From: Otis tarda
Taxonomy: Eukaryota; Chordata; Aves; Otidiformes; Otididae
Assembly (NCBI GenBank): GCA_026413225.1
Contig: JAPMTP010000086.1
Span: 62,001-126,000 of the forward strand
Reading direction: 5' to 3'
Length of the DNA stretch: 64,000 bases
Part shown: piece after piece, positions 44,720 through 59,599 of the stretch
Position numbering within the stretch: position 1 is the stretch's first letter
How the letters are laid out: every line of letters begins with the position of its first letter
The notes under the pieces: model-generated
What the model was told of the DNA's origin: nothing
The model's database searches: none
The model's input: only the letters and a program-made list of their open reading frames with translations
Position numbers and translations under genes: made by a program

Positions 44720-46905
44720 AGCACAGACATTGGGGCTCCGGGCTTTCCCTGACGAACAGGGCTTCAACGTTTACCACCAGCTGCACCGGGACGCCCCTGG
44801 AAAAACAACACCGAAAAATCACGAACGTCGGACCATTACTCCCACAGCAAAAGTGCCAGCCACTCAAGCTCTTGCTGCTCCTCAGCGGCCATTGGCAGTG
44901 CACCTACAGCAGCACAGACATTGGGGCTCCGGGCTTTCCCTGACGAACAGGGCTTCGACGTTTACCACCAGCTACACGTGGGCGCCCCTGGAAAAACAAC
45001 ACCGAAAAATCACGAACTTCGGACGATTGCTCCCACACCAAAAGTGCCAGCCACTCAAGCTCTTGCTTCTCCTCAGCGGCCATTGGCAGCGCATCTAAAG
45101 CAGCACAGACATTGGGGCTCCGGGCTTTCTCTGACGAACAGGGCTTCGACGTTTACCACCAGCTGCACCAGGGCACCCCCTGAAAAAAAAACCCCGAAAA
45201 ATCACGAACGTCGGACCATTGCTCCCACACCAAAAGTGCCAGCCACTCAAGCTCTTGCTGCTCCTCAGCGGCCATTGGCAGCGCACCTACAGCAGCACAG
45301 ACATTGGGGCTCGGGGCTTTCCCTGACGAACAGGGCTTCGACCTTTACCAACAGCTGCACCAGTGTGCTCACTGAAAATAAACCCCAAAAAATAACGAAC
45401 GTCGGACGATTGCTGCCACACCAAAAGTGCCAGCCACTCAAGCTCTTGCTTCTCCTCAGGGGCCATTGGCAGCGCACCTACAGCACCAGAGACATTGGGG
45501 CTCCGGGCTTTCCCTGACGAACAGGGCTTCGACGTTTACCACAAGCTGCACCAGGGCGCCGCCTGAAAAATAACCACGAAAAATCACGAACGTCGGACCA
45601 TTGCTCCCACACCAAAAGTGCCAGCCACTCAAGCTCTTGCTTCTCCTCAGCGGCCATTGGCAGCGCACCTACAGCACAACAGTCCTTAGGGCTCCGGGCT
45701 TTCCCTGACGAACAGGGCTTCGACGTTTAGCACCAGCTGCACCTGGGCTCCCCCTGAAAAAAACCCCGAAAAATCACGAACGTCGGACCATTGCTTCCAC
45801 ACCAAAAGTGCCAGCCACTCAAATTCTTGCTGCTCCTCAGGGGCCATTGGCAGTGCACCTACAGCAGCACAGACATTGGGGCTCCGGGCTTTCCCTGACG
45901 AACAGGGCTTCGACGTTTACCACCAGCTGCACGTGGAGGCCCCTGAAAAAAAAACCTGAAAAATCACGAACGTCGGACCATTGCTCCCACACCAAAAGTG
46001 ACAGCCACTCAAGCTCTTGCTGCTCCTCAGCGGCCATTGGCAGAGCACCTACAGCACAACAGACATTGGTGCTCCGGGCTTTCCCTGACGAACAGGGCTT
46101 CGACGTTTACCACCAGCTGCACTTGGGTGCCCCCTGAAAAATAACCCCGAAAAATCACGAACGTCGGACGATTGCTCCCACACCAAAAGTGCCAGCCACT
46201 CAAGCTCTTGCTGCTCCTCAGCGGCCATTGGCAGTGCACCTACAGCAGCACAGACATTGGGGCTCCGGGCTTTCCCTGACGAACAGGGCTTCGACGTTTA
46301 CCAGCAGCTGCACGTGGGCGCCCCTGGAAAAATACCCCGAAAAATCACAAACGTCGGACCATTGCTCCCACACCAAAAGTGCCACCCACTCAAGCTCTTG
46401 CTGTTCCTCCCCGGCCATTGGCAGCGCACCTACAGCACAACAGACACTGCAGGCTCCGGGCTTTCCCTGACGAACAGGGCTTCGACGTTCACCACCAGCT
46501 GCACCAGGGCACCCCGTGAAAAAAAAACCCCGAAAAATAACGAACGTCGGAAGATTGCTCCCACACCAAAAGTGACAGCCACTCAAATTCTTGCTGCTCA
46601 TCAGCGGCCATTGGCAGCGCACCTACAGCACCACAGACATTGGGGCTCCGGGCTTTCCCTGACGAACAGGGCTTCGACGTTTACCACCAGCTGCACGTGG
46701 GCTCCCCCTGAAAAAAACCCCGAAAAATCACGAGCGTCGGACCATTGCTCCCACACCAAAAGTGCCAGCCACTCAAATTCTTGCTGCTCCTCAGCAGCCA
46801 TTGGCAGTGCACCTACAGCAGCACAGACATTGGGGCTCCGGGCTTTCCCTGACGAACAGGGCTTCGACGTTTACCAGCAGCTGCACGTGGGGGCCCCTGA
46901 AAAAA
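44720..46905 (-). repeat. Higher-order block R1, copy 1 (24-monomer spacing)
   Basis: Matches 49305-51490 at a constant offset of 4,585 (24 monomers). Shared rare variants include CAGTGTGCTCACTGAAAATA (45360/49945), GACGTTTAGCACCAGC (45725/50310) and CAGACACTGCAGGC (46441/51026). The CAGTGTGCTCACTG monomer also occurs, inverted, as the last left-arm monomer near 30030. Confidence 0.88.
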
Positions 46906-49304
46906 AAACCTGAAAAATCACGAACGTCGGACCATTGCTCCCACACCAAAAGGGCCAGCCACTCAAGCTCTTGCTGCTCCTCAGCGGCCATTGCCAGCGC
47001 ACCTACAGCACAACAGACCTTGGGGCTCCGGGCTTTCCCTGACGAACAGGGCTTCGACGTTTACCACCAGCTGCACGTGGGTGCCCCCTGAAAAAAAAAC
47101 CCAAAAAATCACGAACGTCGGACGATTGCTCCCACACCAAAAGTGCCAGCCACTCAAGCTCTTGCTGCTCCTCAGCGGCCATTGGCAGTGCACCTACAGC
47201 AGCACAGACATTGGGGCTCTGGGCTTTCCCTGACGAACAGGGCATTGACTTTTACCACCAGCTGCACGTGGGCGCCCCTGGAAAAATACCCCGAAAAATC
47301 ACAAACGTCGGACCATTGCTCCCACACCAAAAGTGCCAGACACTCAAGCTCTTGCTGCTCCTCAGCGGCCTTTTTCAGTGCACGTACAGCAGCACAGACA
47401 TTGGAGCTCCGGGCTTTCCCTGACGAACAGGGCTTCGACGTTTACCACCAGCTACACGTGGGCGCCCCTGGAAAAACAACACCGAAAAATCACGAACGTC
47501 GGACCATTCCTCCCACACCAAAAGTGCCAGCCACTCAAGCTCTTGCTTCTCCTCAGCGGCCATTGGCAGCGCATCTAAAGCAGCACAGACATTGGGGCTC
47601 CGGGCTTTTCTTGACGAACAGGGCTTCGACGTTTACCACCAGCTGCACCAGGGCACCCCCTGAAAAAAAAACCCCGAAAAATCACGAACGTCGGACGATT
47701 GCTCCCACACCAAAAGTGCCAGCCACTCAAATTCTTGCTGCTCCTCAGCGGCCATTGGCAGCGCACCTACAGCACCACAGACATTGGGGCTCCGGGCTTT
47801 CCCTGACGAACAGGGCTTCGACGTTTACCACCAGCTACACGTGGGCGCCCCCTGAAAAAAAACCCCTAAAAATCACGAACGTCGGACCATTGCTCCCACA
47901 CCAAAAGTGCCAGCCACTCAAGCTCTTGCTGCTACTCAGTGGCCATTGGCAGCGCACCTACAGCACCACAGACATTGGGGCTCCGGGCTTTGCCTGACGA
48001 ACAGGGCTTCGACATTTACCACCAGCTGCACGTGGGCGCCCCCTGAAAAAAAACCCCAGAAAAATCACGAACGTCGGACCATTGCTCCCACACCAAAAGT
48101 GCCAGCCACTCAAGCTCCTGCTGCTACTCAGCGGCCATTGGCAGTGCACCTACAGCACAACAGACATTGGGGCTCCGGGCTTTCCCTTGACGAACAGGGC
48201 TTCAACGTTTACCACCAGCTGCACGTGGGCGCCCCTGAAAAAAAAACCCCGAAAAAATCACGAACGTCGGACCATTCCTCCCACACCAAAAGTGCCAGCC
48301 ACTCAAGCTCTTGCTGCTCCTCAGGGGCCATTGGCAGTGCACCTACAGCAGCACAGACATTGGGGCTCCAGGCTTTCCCTGACAAACAGGGCTTCAAAGT
48401 TTACCACAAGCTGCACGTGGACGCCCCCTGAAAAAAAACCGAAAAAATCACGAACGTCGGACCATTGCTCCCACACCAAAACTACCAGACACTCAAGCTC
48501 TTGTTGCTCCTCAGCGGCCATTGGCAGCGCACCTACCGCACCACAGACATTGGGGCTCCGGGCTTTCCCTGACGAACAGGGCTTCGACGTTTACCACCAG
48601 CTGCAGCAGGGCGCCCCCTGAAAAAAAATCCCCGAAAAATTACGAACGTCGGACCATTCCTCCCACACCAAAAGTGCCAGCCACTCAAGCTCTTGCTGCT
48701 CCTCAGCGGCCCTTTGCAGTCCACGTAATGCACCAGAGACATTGGGGCTCCGGGCTTTCCCTGACGAACAGGGCTTCGACGTTTACCACCACCTACACGT
48801 GGGCGCCCCCTGAAAAAAAAACCCGAAAAATCACGAACGTCGGACGATTGCTCCCACACCAAAAGTGTCAGCCACTCAAGCTCTTGCTGCTCCTCAGCGA
48901 CCATTGGCAGCGCACCTACAGCAGCACAGACATTGGGGCTCCGGGCTTTCCCTGACGAACAGGGCTTCGACGTTTACCACCAGCTGCAGCAGGGCGCCCC
49001 TGGAAAAAAAAACCCGAAAAATTACGAACGTCGGACCATTCCTCCCACACCAAAAGTGCCAGCCACTCAAGCTCTTGCTGCTCCTCAGCGGCCCTTTGCA
49101 GTCCACGTAATGCACCAGAGACATTGGGGCTCCGGGCTTTCCCTGACGAACAGGGCTTCGACGTTTACCACCCGCTGCACGTTGGCGCCCCCTGAAAAAA
49201 AAACCCAAAAAATCACGAACGTCGGACCATTGCTCCCACACCAAAAGTGCCAGCCACTCAAGCTCTTGCTGCTCCTCAGGGGCCATTTTCAGTGCACGTA
49301 CAGC

Positions 49305-51490
49305 AGCACAGACATTTGGGCTCCAGGCTTTCCCTGACGAACAGGGCTTCAACGTTTACCACCAGCTGCACCGGGACGCCCCTGGAAAAACAACACCGAA
49401 AAATCACGAACGTCGGACCATTACTCCCACACCAAAAGTGCCAGCCACTCAAGCTCTTGCTGCTCCTCAGCGGCCATTGGCAGTGCACCTACAGCAGCAC
49501 AGACATTGGGGCTCCGGGCTTTCCCTGACGAACAGGGCTTCGACGTTTACCACCAGCTACACGTGGGCGCCCCTGGAAAAACAACACCGAAAAATCACGA
49601 ACTTCGGACGATTGCTCCCACACCAAAAGTGCCAGCCACTCAAGCTCTTGCTTCTCCTCAGCGGCCATTGGCAGCGCATCTAAACCAGCACAGACATTGG
49701 GGCTCCGGGCTTTCTCTGACGAACAGGGCTTCGACGTTTACCACCAGCTGCACCAGGGCACCCCCTGAAAAAAAAACCCCGAAAAATCACGAACGTCGGA
49801 CCATTGCTCCCACACCAAAAGTGCCAGCCACTCAATCTCTTGCTGTTCCTCAGCGGCCATTGGCAGCGCACCTACAGCAGCACAGACATTGGGGCTCGGG
49901 GCTTTCCCTGACGAACAGGGCTTCGACCTTTACCACCAGCTGCACCAGTGTGCTCACTGAAAATAAACCCCAAAAAATCACGAACGTCGGACGATTGCTG
50001 CCACACCAAAAGTGCCAGCCACTCAAGCTCTTGCTTCTCCTCAGGGGCCATTGGCAGCGCACCTACAGCACCAGAGACATTGGGGCTCCGGGCTTTCCCT
50101 GACGAACAGGGCTTCGACGTTTACCACCAGCTGCACCAGGGCGCCGCCTGAAAAATAACCACGAAAAATCACGAACGTCGGACCATTGCTCCCACACCAA
50201 AAGTGCCAGCCACTCAAGCTCTTGCTTCTCCTCAGCGGCCATTGGCAGCGCACCTACAGCACAACAGTCCTTAGGGCTCCGGGCTTTCCCTGACGAACAG
50301 GGCTTCGACGTTTAGCACCAGCTGCACCTGGGCTCCCCCTGAAAAAAACCCCGAAAAATCACGAACGTCGGACCATTGCTTCCACACCAAAAGTGCCAGC
50401 CACTCAAATTCTTGCTGCTCCTCAGGGGCCATTGGCAGTGCACCTACAGCAGCACAGACATTGGGGCTCCGGGCTTTCCCTGACGAACAGGGCTTCGACG
50501 TTTACCACCAGCTGCACGTGGAGGCCCCTGAAAAAAAAACCTGAAAAATCACGAACGTCGGACCATTGCTCCCACACCAAAAGTGACAGCCACTCAAGCT
50601 CTTGCTGCTCCTCAGCGGCCATTGGCAGAGCACCTACAGCACAACAGACATTGGTGCTCCGGGCTTTCCCTGACGAACAGGGCTTCGACGTTTACCACCA
50701 GCTGCACTTGGGTGCCCCCTGAAAAATAACCCCGAAAAATCACGAACGTCGGACGATTGCTCCCACACCAAAAGTGCCAGCCACTCAAGCTCTTGCTGCT
50801 CCTCAGCGGCCATTGGCAGTGCACCTACAGCAGCACAGACATTGGGGCTCCGGGCTTTCCCTGACGAACAGGGCATTGACTTTTACCACCAGCTGCACGT
50901 GGGCGCCCCTGGAAAAATACCCCGAAAAATCACAAACGTCGGACCATTGCTCCCACACCAAAAGTGCCACCCACTCAAGCTCTTGCTGTTCCTCCCCGGC
51001 CATTGGCAGCGCACCTACAGCACAACAGACACTGCAGGCTCCGGGCTTTCCCTGACGAACAGGGCTTCGACGTTCACCACCAGCTGCACCAGGGCACCCC
51101 GTGAAAAAAAAACCCCGAAAAATAACGAACGTCGGAAGATTGCTCCCACACCAAAAGTGACAGCCACTCAAATTCTTGCTGCTCATCAGCGGCCATTGGC
51201 AGCGCACCTACAGCACCACAGACATTGGGGCTCCGGGCTTTCCCTGACGAACAGGGCTTCGACGTTTACCACCAGCTGCACGTGGGCTCCCCCTGAAAAA
51301 AACCCCGAAAAATCACGAGCGTCGGACCATTGCTCCCACACCAAAAGTGCCAGCCACTCAAATTCTTGCTGCTCCTCAGCAGCCATTGGCAGTGCACCTA
51401 CAGCAGCACAGACATTGGGGCTCCGGGCTTTCCCTGACGAACAGGGCTTCGACGTTTACCAGCAGCTGCACGTGGGGGCCCCTGAAAAAA
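49305..51490 (-). repeat. Higher-order block R1, copy 2
   Basis: Second copy of 44720-46905 with few substitutions. Its right half (from about 50280) is itself repeated at 51995-53210 at an offset of about 1,716 (9 monomers), with a small deletion at 52350 (CAGAGCACCAGAGCAC). Confidence 0.88.
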
Positions 51491-51994
51491 AAACCCAAAA
51501 AATCACGAACGTCGGACGATTGCTCCCACACCAAAAGTGCCAGCCACTCAAGCTCTTGCTGCTCCTCAGCGGCCATTGGCAGTGCACCTACAGCAGCACA
51601 GACATTGGGGCTCCGGGCTTTCCCTGACGAACAGGGCATTGACTTTTACCACCAGCTGCACCAGGGCACCCCCTGAAAAAAAAACCCCGAAAAATCACGA
51701 ACGTCGGACGATTGCTCCCACACCAAAAGTGCCAGCCACTCAAGCTCTTGCTGCTCCTCAGCGGCCATTGGCAGCGCACCTACAGCACCACAGACATTGG
51801 GTCTCCGGGCTTTGCCTGACGAACAGGGCTTCGACATTTACCACCAGCTACACGTGGGCGCCCCCTGAAAAAAACCCCGAAAAATCACGAACGTCGGACC
51901 ATTGCTCCCACAACAAAAGTGCCAGCCACTCAAGATCTTGCTGCTCATCAGCGGACATTGGCAGTCCACCTACAGCACCAGGGAAATTAGGGAT

Positions 51995-53210
51995 CCGGGC
52001 TTTCCCTGACGAACAGGGCTTCGACGTTTAGCACCAGCTGCACCTGGGCTCCCCCTGAAAAAAACCCCGAAAAATCACGAACGTCGGACCATTGCTTCCA
52101 CACCAAAAGTGCCAGCCACTCAAATTCTTGCTGCTCCTCAGGGGCCATTGGCAGTGCACCTACAGCAGCACAGACATTGGGGCTCCGGGCTTTCCCTGAC
52201 GAACAGGGCTTCGACGTTTACCACCAGCTGCACGTGGAGGCCCCTGAAAAAAAAACCTGAAAAATCACGAACGTCGGACCATTGCTCCCACACCAAAAGT
52301 GACAGCCACTCAAGCTCTTGCTGCTCCTCAGCGGCCATTGGCAGAGCACCAGAGCACAACAGACATTGGTGCTCCGGGCTTTCCCTGACGAACAGGGCTT
52401 CGACGTTTACCACCAGCTACACTTGGGTGCCCCCTGAAAAAAAAACCCAAAAAATCACGAACGTCGGACGATTGCTCCCACACCAAAAGTGCCAGCCACT
52501 CAAGCTCTTGCTGCTCCTCAGCGGCCATTGGCAGTGCACCTACAGCAGCACAGACATTGGGGCTCCGGGCTTTCCCTGACGAACAGGGCTTCGACGTTTA
52601 CCACCAGCTGCACGTGGGCGCCCCTGGAAAAATACCCCGAAAAATCACAAACGTCGGACCATTGCTCCCACACCAAAAGTGCCACCCACTCAAGCTCTTG
52701 CTGTTCCTCCCCGGCCATTGGCAGCGCACCTACAGCACAACAGACACTGCGGGCTCCGGGCTTTCCCTGACGAACAGGGCTTCGACGTTCACCACCAGCT
52801 GCGCCAGGGCACCCCGTGAAAAAAAAACCCCGAAAAATAACGAACGTCGGACGATTGCTCCCACACCAAAAGTGACAGCCACTCAAATTCTTGCTGCTCA
52901 TCAGCGGCCATTGGCAGCGCACCTACAGCACCACAGACATTGGGGCTCCGGGCTTTCCCTGACGAACAGGGTATCGACGTTTACCACCAGCTGCACCTGG
53001 GCTCCCCCTGAAAAAAACCCCGAAAAATCACGAACGTCGGACCATTGCTCCCACACCAAAAGGGCCAGCCACTCAAATTCTTGCTGCTCCTCAGCAGCCA
53101 TTGGCAGTGCACCTACAGCAGCACAGACATTGGGGCTCCGGGCTTTCCCTGACGAACAGGGCTTCGACGTTTACCACCAGCTGCACGTGGGGGCCCCTGA
53201 AAAAAAACCG
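51995..53210 (-). repeat. Higher-order block R1, third partial copy
   Basis: Repeats about 50280-51490, including GACGTTTAGCACC, CACGTGGAGGCCCC and CAGACACTGC variants. Three partially overlapping copies at spacings of 24 and 9 monomers show repeated local amplification. Confidence 0.85.
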
Positions 53211-56169
53211 TGAAAAATCACGAACGTCGGACCATTGCTCCCACACCAAAAGGGCCAGCCACTCAAGCTCTTGCTGCTCCTCAGCGGCCATTGGCAGCGC
53301 ACGTACAGCACCACAGACATTGGGGCTCCGGGCTTTCCCTGACGAACAGGGCTTCGACGTTTACCACCAGCTGCACGTGGGTGCCCCCTGAAAAAAAACC
53401 CAAAAAATCACGAACGTCGGACGATTGCTCCCACACCAAAAGTGCCAGCCACTCAAGCTCTTGCTGCTCCTCAGCGGCCATTGGCAGTGCACCTACAGCA
53501 GCACAGACATTGGGGCTCCGGGCTTTCCCTGACGAACAGGGCATTGACTTTTACCACCAGCTGCACGTGGGCGCCCCTGGAAAAATACCCCGAAAAATCA
53601 CAAACGTCGGACCATTACTCCCACACCAAAAGTGCCAGCCACTCAAGCTCTTGCTGCTCCTCAGCGGCCATTGGCAGTGCACCTTCTGCACCAGAGACAT
53701 TGGGGCTCCGGGCTTTCCCTGACGAACAGGGCTTCGACGTTTACCACCCACTGCACGTTGGCGCCCCCTGAAAAAAAAAACCAAAAAATCACGAACGTCG
53801 GACCATTGCTCCCACACCAAAAGTGCCAGCCACTCAAGCTCTTGCTGCTCCTCAGGGGCCATTTTCAGTGCACGTACAGCAGCACAGACATTTGGGCTCC
53901 AGGCTTTCCCTGACGAACAGGGCTTCAACGTTTACCACCAGCTGCACATGGGCGCCCCTGGAAAAAAAAACCCGAAAAATTACGAACGTCGGACCATTCA
54001 TCCCACACCAAAAGTGCCAGCCACTCAAGCTCTTGCTGATCCTCAGCCGCCCTTTGCAGTCCACGTACTGCACCAGAGACATTGGGGCTCCGGGTTTTCC
54101 CTGACGAAAAGGGCTTCGACGTTTACCACCAGCTGCACGTGGGTGCCCCCTGAAAAAAAAACCCAAAACATCACAAACGTCGGACCATTGCTCCCACACC
54201 AAAAGCGCCAGCCACTCAAGCTCTTGCTGCTCCTCAGGGGCCATTTTCAGTGCACGTACAGCAGCACAGACATTTGGGCTCCGGGCTTTCCCTGACGAAC
54301 AGGGCTTCAACGTTTACCACCAGCTGCACCGGGGCCCCCTGGAAAAACAACACCGAAAAATAACGAACGTCGGACCATTGCTCCCACACCAAAAGTGCCA
54401 GCCACTCAAATTCTTGCTGCTCCTCAGCAGCCATTGGCAGTGCACCTACTGCAACAGAGACATTGGGGCTCCGGGCTTTCCCTGACAAACAGGGCTTCGA
54501 CATTTACAACCAGCTGCACGTTGGCACCCCCTGAAAAAAAACCCCGAAAAATCACGAACTTCGCACCATTGCTCCCACACCAAAAGTGCCAGCCACTCAA
54601 GCTCTTGCTGCTCCTCAGCGGCCATTGGCAGCGTACCTCCAGCACCACAGAAATTGGGGCTCCGGGCTTTCCCTGACGAACAGGGCTTCGACGTTTACCA
54701 CCAGTTGCATGTGGGCGCCCCCTGAAAAAAAACCTCGAAAAATCACGAACGTCGGACCATTGCTCCCACACCAAAAGTGCCAGCCACTCAAGCTCTTGCT
54801 GCTCCTCAGCGGCCATTGTCAGCACAACTACAGCAGCACAGACACTGGGGCTCCGGACTTTCCCTGACGAACAGGGCTTCCACGTTTACCACCAGTTACA
54901 CGTGGGCGCGCCTGGAAAAAAAACCCCAAAAAATCACGAACGTCGGACCATTGCTCCCACACCAAAAGTGCCAGCCACTCAAGCTCTTGCTGCTCCTTAG
55001 CGGCCATTGGCAGTGCATCTACACCAGCACAAACATTGGGGCTCCGGGCTTTGCCTGACGAACAGGGCTTCGACGATTACCACCAGTTGCAGCAGGGCGC
55101 TAACTGAAAAAAAACCCTAAAATATCACGAACGTCGGACGATTGCTCCCACACCAAAAGTGCCAGCCACTCAAGCTCTTGCTGCTCCTCAGCGGCCATTG
55201 GCGGGGCACCTACAGCAGCACAGACATTGGGGATCCGGGCTTTCCCTGACGAACAGGGCTTCGACATTTACCACCAGCTGCATCTTGGCACTCCCTGAAA
55301 AAAAACCCCGAAAAATCACAAACGTCGGACCATTGCTCCCACACCAAAATTGCCAGCCACTCGAGCTCTTCCTGCTCATCAGCGGCCATTGTCAGCACAC
55401 CTACAGCAGCACAGACATTGGGGCTCCGGGCTTTCCCTGACGAACAGGGCTTCGACGTTTACCACCAGCTGCACGAGGGCCCCCCGTGAAAAAAAACCCG
55501 AAAAAATCACGAACGTCGCACCATTGCTCCCACACCAAAAGTGCAAGCCACTCAAGCTCTTGCTGCTCCTCAGCGGCCATTGGCAGCGCACCTACAGCAG
55601 CACAGACATTGGGGCGCCGGGCTTTCCCTGACGAACAGGGCTTCGACGTTTACCACCAGCTGCACCAGGGGGGCCGCCTGAAAAAAACCCTGAAAAATCA
55701 TGAACGTCGGATGATTGCTCCCACACCAGAAGTGCCAGCCACTCAAGCTCTTGCTGCTCCTCAGCGGCCATTGGCAGCGCACCTACAGCAGCACAGACAC
55801 TGGGGCTCTGGGCTTACCCTGACGAAAAGGGCTTCGACGTTCAGCACCTGCTGAACCAGGGCGCCTCCTAAAGAAAAAGCCCGAAAAATCACGAACGTCG
55901 GATCATTGCTCCCTCACTAAAAGTGCCATCCACTCAAGCTCTTGCTCCTCTTCAGTGGCCATTGGCAGCGCACCTACAGCACCACAGACATTGGGGCTCC
56001 GGGCTTTCCCTGACGAACAGGGCTTCGACGTTTACCACCAGCTGCACCAGGCCGCCCCCTGAATAAAAACCCCGAAAAATCACGAACGTCGGACCATTGC
56101 TCCCACACCAAACGGGCCAGACACTCAAGCTCTTGCTGCTCCTCAGCGGCCATTGGCAGTGCACCTACA

Positions 56170-57600
56170 GCAGCACAGACACTGGGGCTCCCGGCTTTCC
56201 CTGACGAACAGGGCTTCGACGTTAACCACCAGCTGCACGTGGGTGCCCCCTTAAAAAAAAACCCCAAAAAATCACAAACGTCGGACGATTGCTCCCACAC
56301 TAAAAGTGCGAGCCACTCAAGTTCTTGCTGTTCCTCAGCGGCCATTGGCAGTGCACCTACAGCAGCACAGACACTGGGGCTGCGGGCTTTCCCTGACGAA
56401 CAGGCCTTTGACGTTCACCACCAGCTGCACCTGTGCGCCCGCTGAAAAAATTAACCTGAAAAATCACGAACGTCGGACCATTGCTCCCACACCAAAAGGG
56501 CCAGACACACAAGCTCTTGCTGCTCTTCAGCGGCCATTGGCAGTCCACCTACAGCAGCACAGACATTGGGGCTCCGGGCTTTCCCTGACGAACAGGGCTT
56601 CGACATTTACCACCAGCTGCACGTGGGCGCCCCCTGAAAAAAAACCCCGAAAAATCACGAACGTCGGACGATTGCTCCCACACCAGAAATGCCAGCCACT
56701 CAAGCTCTTGATGCTCCTCAGCGGCCATTGGCAGTGCACCTACAGCAGCACAGACATTGGGGCTCTGGGATTTCCCTGACGAACAGGGCTTCGACGTTCA
56801 CCACCTGCTGCACGTGGGCGCCTCCTAAAGAAAAACCCCGAAAAATCACGAACGTCGGACCATTGCTCCCACACCAAAATGCCAGACACTCAAGCTCTTG
56901 CTGCTCCTCAGCGGCCATTGGCAGTGCACCTACAGCAGCACAGACATTGGGGCTGCAGCCTTTCCCTGACGAACAGGGCTTCGACGTTTACCACCAGATG
57001 CACGCGGGCGCCCACTGAAAAAAACCCCAAAAATCAAGAACGTCGGACAATTGCTCCGACACCAGAAGTGTCAGCAACTCAAGCTCTTGCTGCTCCTCAG
57101 CGGCCATTGGCAGCGCACCTACAGCAGCACAGACACTGGGGCTCAGGGCTCTCCCTGACGAACAGGGCTTCGACGGTCACCACCTGCTGCACGTGGGCGC
57201 CTCCTAAAGAAAAACCCCGAAAAATCACGAAAGCCGGACGATTGCTCCCACACCAAAATTGCCAGCCACTCAAGCTCTTGCTGCTCCTCACCGGCCATTG
57301 GCAGCGCACCTACAGCACCACAGACATTGGGGCTGCGGGCTTTCCCTGACGAACAGGGCTTCGACGTTTACCACCAGCTGCAGCAGGGCGCCTCCTAAAG
57401 AAAAACCCCGAAAAATCACAAACGTCGGACGATTGCTCCCACACGAAAAGTGCCAGCCCCTCAAGATCTTGCTGCAACTCAGCGGCCATTGGCAGCGCAA
57501 CTACAGCAGCACAGACATTGGGCTGCGGGCTTTCCCTGACGAACAGGGCTTCGACGTTTACCACCAGCTGCACCTAGGCGCCCCCTGAAAAAATTACCCA
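56170..57600 (-). repeat. Higher-order block R2, copy 1 (18-monomer spacing)
   Basis: Matches 59600-61025 at an offset of about 3,431 falling to 3,425 after small deletions. Shared variants include GACGTTAACCACC (56218/59649), AAAATTAACCTG (56447/59878) and the CAACTCAGCGGCC monomer (57475/60900). Confidence 0.85.
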
Positions 57601-59420
57601 AAAAATCACGAACGTCGGACCATTGCTCCCACACCAGAAGTGCCAGCCACTCAAGCTCTTGCTGCTCCTCAGCGACCATTGGCAGCGCACCTACAGCAGC
57701 ACAGACATTGGGGCTTCGGGCTTTCCCTGACGAACAGGGCTTCGACGTTTACCACCTGCTGCACGTGGGCGCCTCCTAAAGAAAAACCCCGAAAAATCAC
57801 GAACGTCGGACGCTTCCTCACACACCAAAAGTCCAAGCCACTCAAGCTCTTGCTGCTCCTCAGCGGCCATTGGCAGTGCACCTACAGCAGCACAGACACT
57901 GGGGCTGCGGGCTTTCCCTGACGAACAGGCCTTTGACGTTCACCACCAGCTGCACCTGTGCGCCCGCTGAAAAAAATAACCTGAAAAATCACGAACGTCG
58001 GACCATTGCTCCCACACCAAAAGGGCCAGACACACAAGCTCTTGCTGCTCTTCAGCGGCCATTGGCAGTCCACCTACAGCAGCACAGACATTGGGGCTCC
58101 GGGCTTTCCCTGACGAACAGGGCTTCGACATTTACCACCAGCTGCACGTGGGCGCCCCCTGAAAAAACCCCGAAAAATCACGAACGTCGGACGATTGCTC
58201 CCACACCAGAAATGCCAGCCACTCAAGCTCTTGATGCTCCTCAGCGGCCATTGGCAGCGCACCTACAGCAGCACAGACATTGGGCTCCGGGCTTTCCCTG
58301 ACGAACAGGGCTTCGACGTTTACCACCAGCTGCACGTGGGCGCCCCCTGAACAAGTTACCCAAAAAATCACGAACGTTGGACCATTACTCCCACACCAGA
58401 AGTGCCAGCCACTCAAGCTCTTGCTGCTCCTCAGCGGCCATTGGCATCGCACCTACAGCAGCACAGACATTGGGGCTCCGGGCTTTCCCTGACGAACAGG
58501 GCTTCGACGTTTACCACCAGCTGCACCAGGGGGCCGCTGGAAAAAAACCCCGAAAAATCACGAACGTCGGATGATTGCTCCCACACCAAAAGTGCCAGCC
58601 ACTCAAGCTCTTGCTGCTCCTCAGCGGCCATTGGCAGTGCACCTACAGCAGCACAGACATTGGGGCTCTGGGCTTTCCCTGACGAACAGGGCTTCGACGT
58701 TCACCACCTGCTGCACGTGGGCGCCTCCTAAAAAAAAACCCCGAAAAATCACGAACGTCGGATCATTGCTCCCACACCAAAAGTGCCAGCCACTCAAGCT
58801 CTTGCTGCTCCTCAGCGGCCATTGGCAGCGCACCTACAGCAGCACAGACATTGGGGCTCCGGGCTTTCCCTGACGAACAGGGCTTCGACGTTTACCACCA
58901 GCTGCACGTGCGCGCTCCCTGAAAAAAACCCCAAAAATCAAGAACGTCGGACAATTGCTCCGACACCAGAAGTGTCAGCAACTCAAGCTCTTGCTGCTCC
59001 TCAGCGGCCATTGGCAGCGCACCTACAGCACCACAGACACTGGGGCTCAGGGCTTTCCCTGACGAACAGGGCTTCGACGGTCACCACCTGCTGAACCTGG
59101 GCGCCTCCTAAAGAAAAACCCCGAAAAATCACGAAAGCCGGACGATTGCTCCCACACCAAAAGTACCAGCCACTCAAGCTCTTGCTGCTCCTCAGCGGCC
59201 ATTGGCAGCGCACCTACAGCACCACAGACATTGGGGCTGCGGGCTTTCCCTGACGAACAGGGCTTCGACGTTTACCACCAGCTGCAGCAGGGCGCCTCCT
59301 AAAGAAAAACCCCGAAAAATCACAAACGTCGGACGATTGCTCCCACACCAAAAGTGCCAGCCACTCAAGCTCTTGCTGCTCCTCAGCGGCCATTGGCAGC
59401 GCACCTACAGCAGCACAGAC
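57600..59420 (-). repeat. Higher-order block R3, copy 1 (21-monomer spacing)
   Basis: Matches about 61600-63420 at an offset of about 3,997. Shared variants include GAACAAGTTACCC (58349/62345) and GGTCACCACCTGCTGAACC (59080/63076). The block sits between the two copies of block R2, so R2 and R3 alternate like a compound higher-order unit. Confidence 0.85.
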
Positions 59421-59599
59421 ATTGGGGCTCCGGGCTTTCCCTGACGAACAGGGCTTCGACGTTTACCACCAGCTGCACGTGGGCGCCCCCTGAAAAAATT
59501 ACCCGAAAAATCACGAACGTCGGACCATTGCTCCCACACCAAAAGTGCCAGCCACTCAAGCTCTTGCTGCTCCTCAGCGGCCATTGGCAGTGCACCTAC

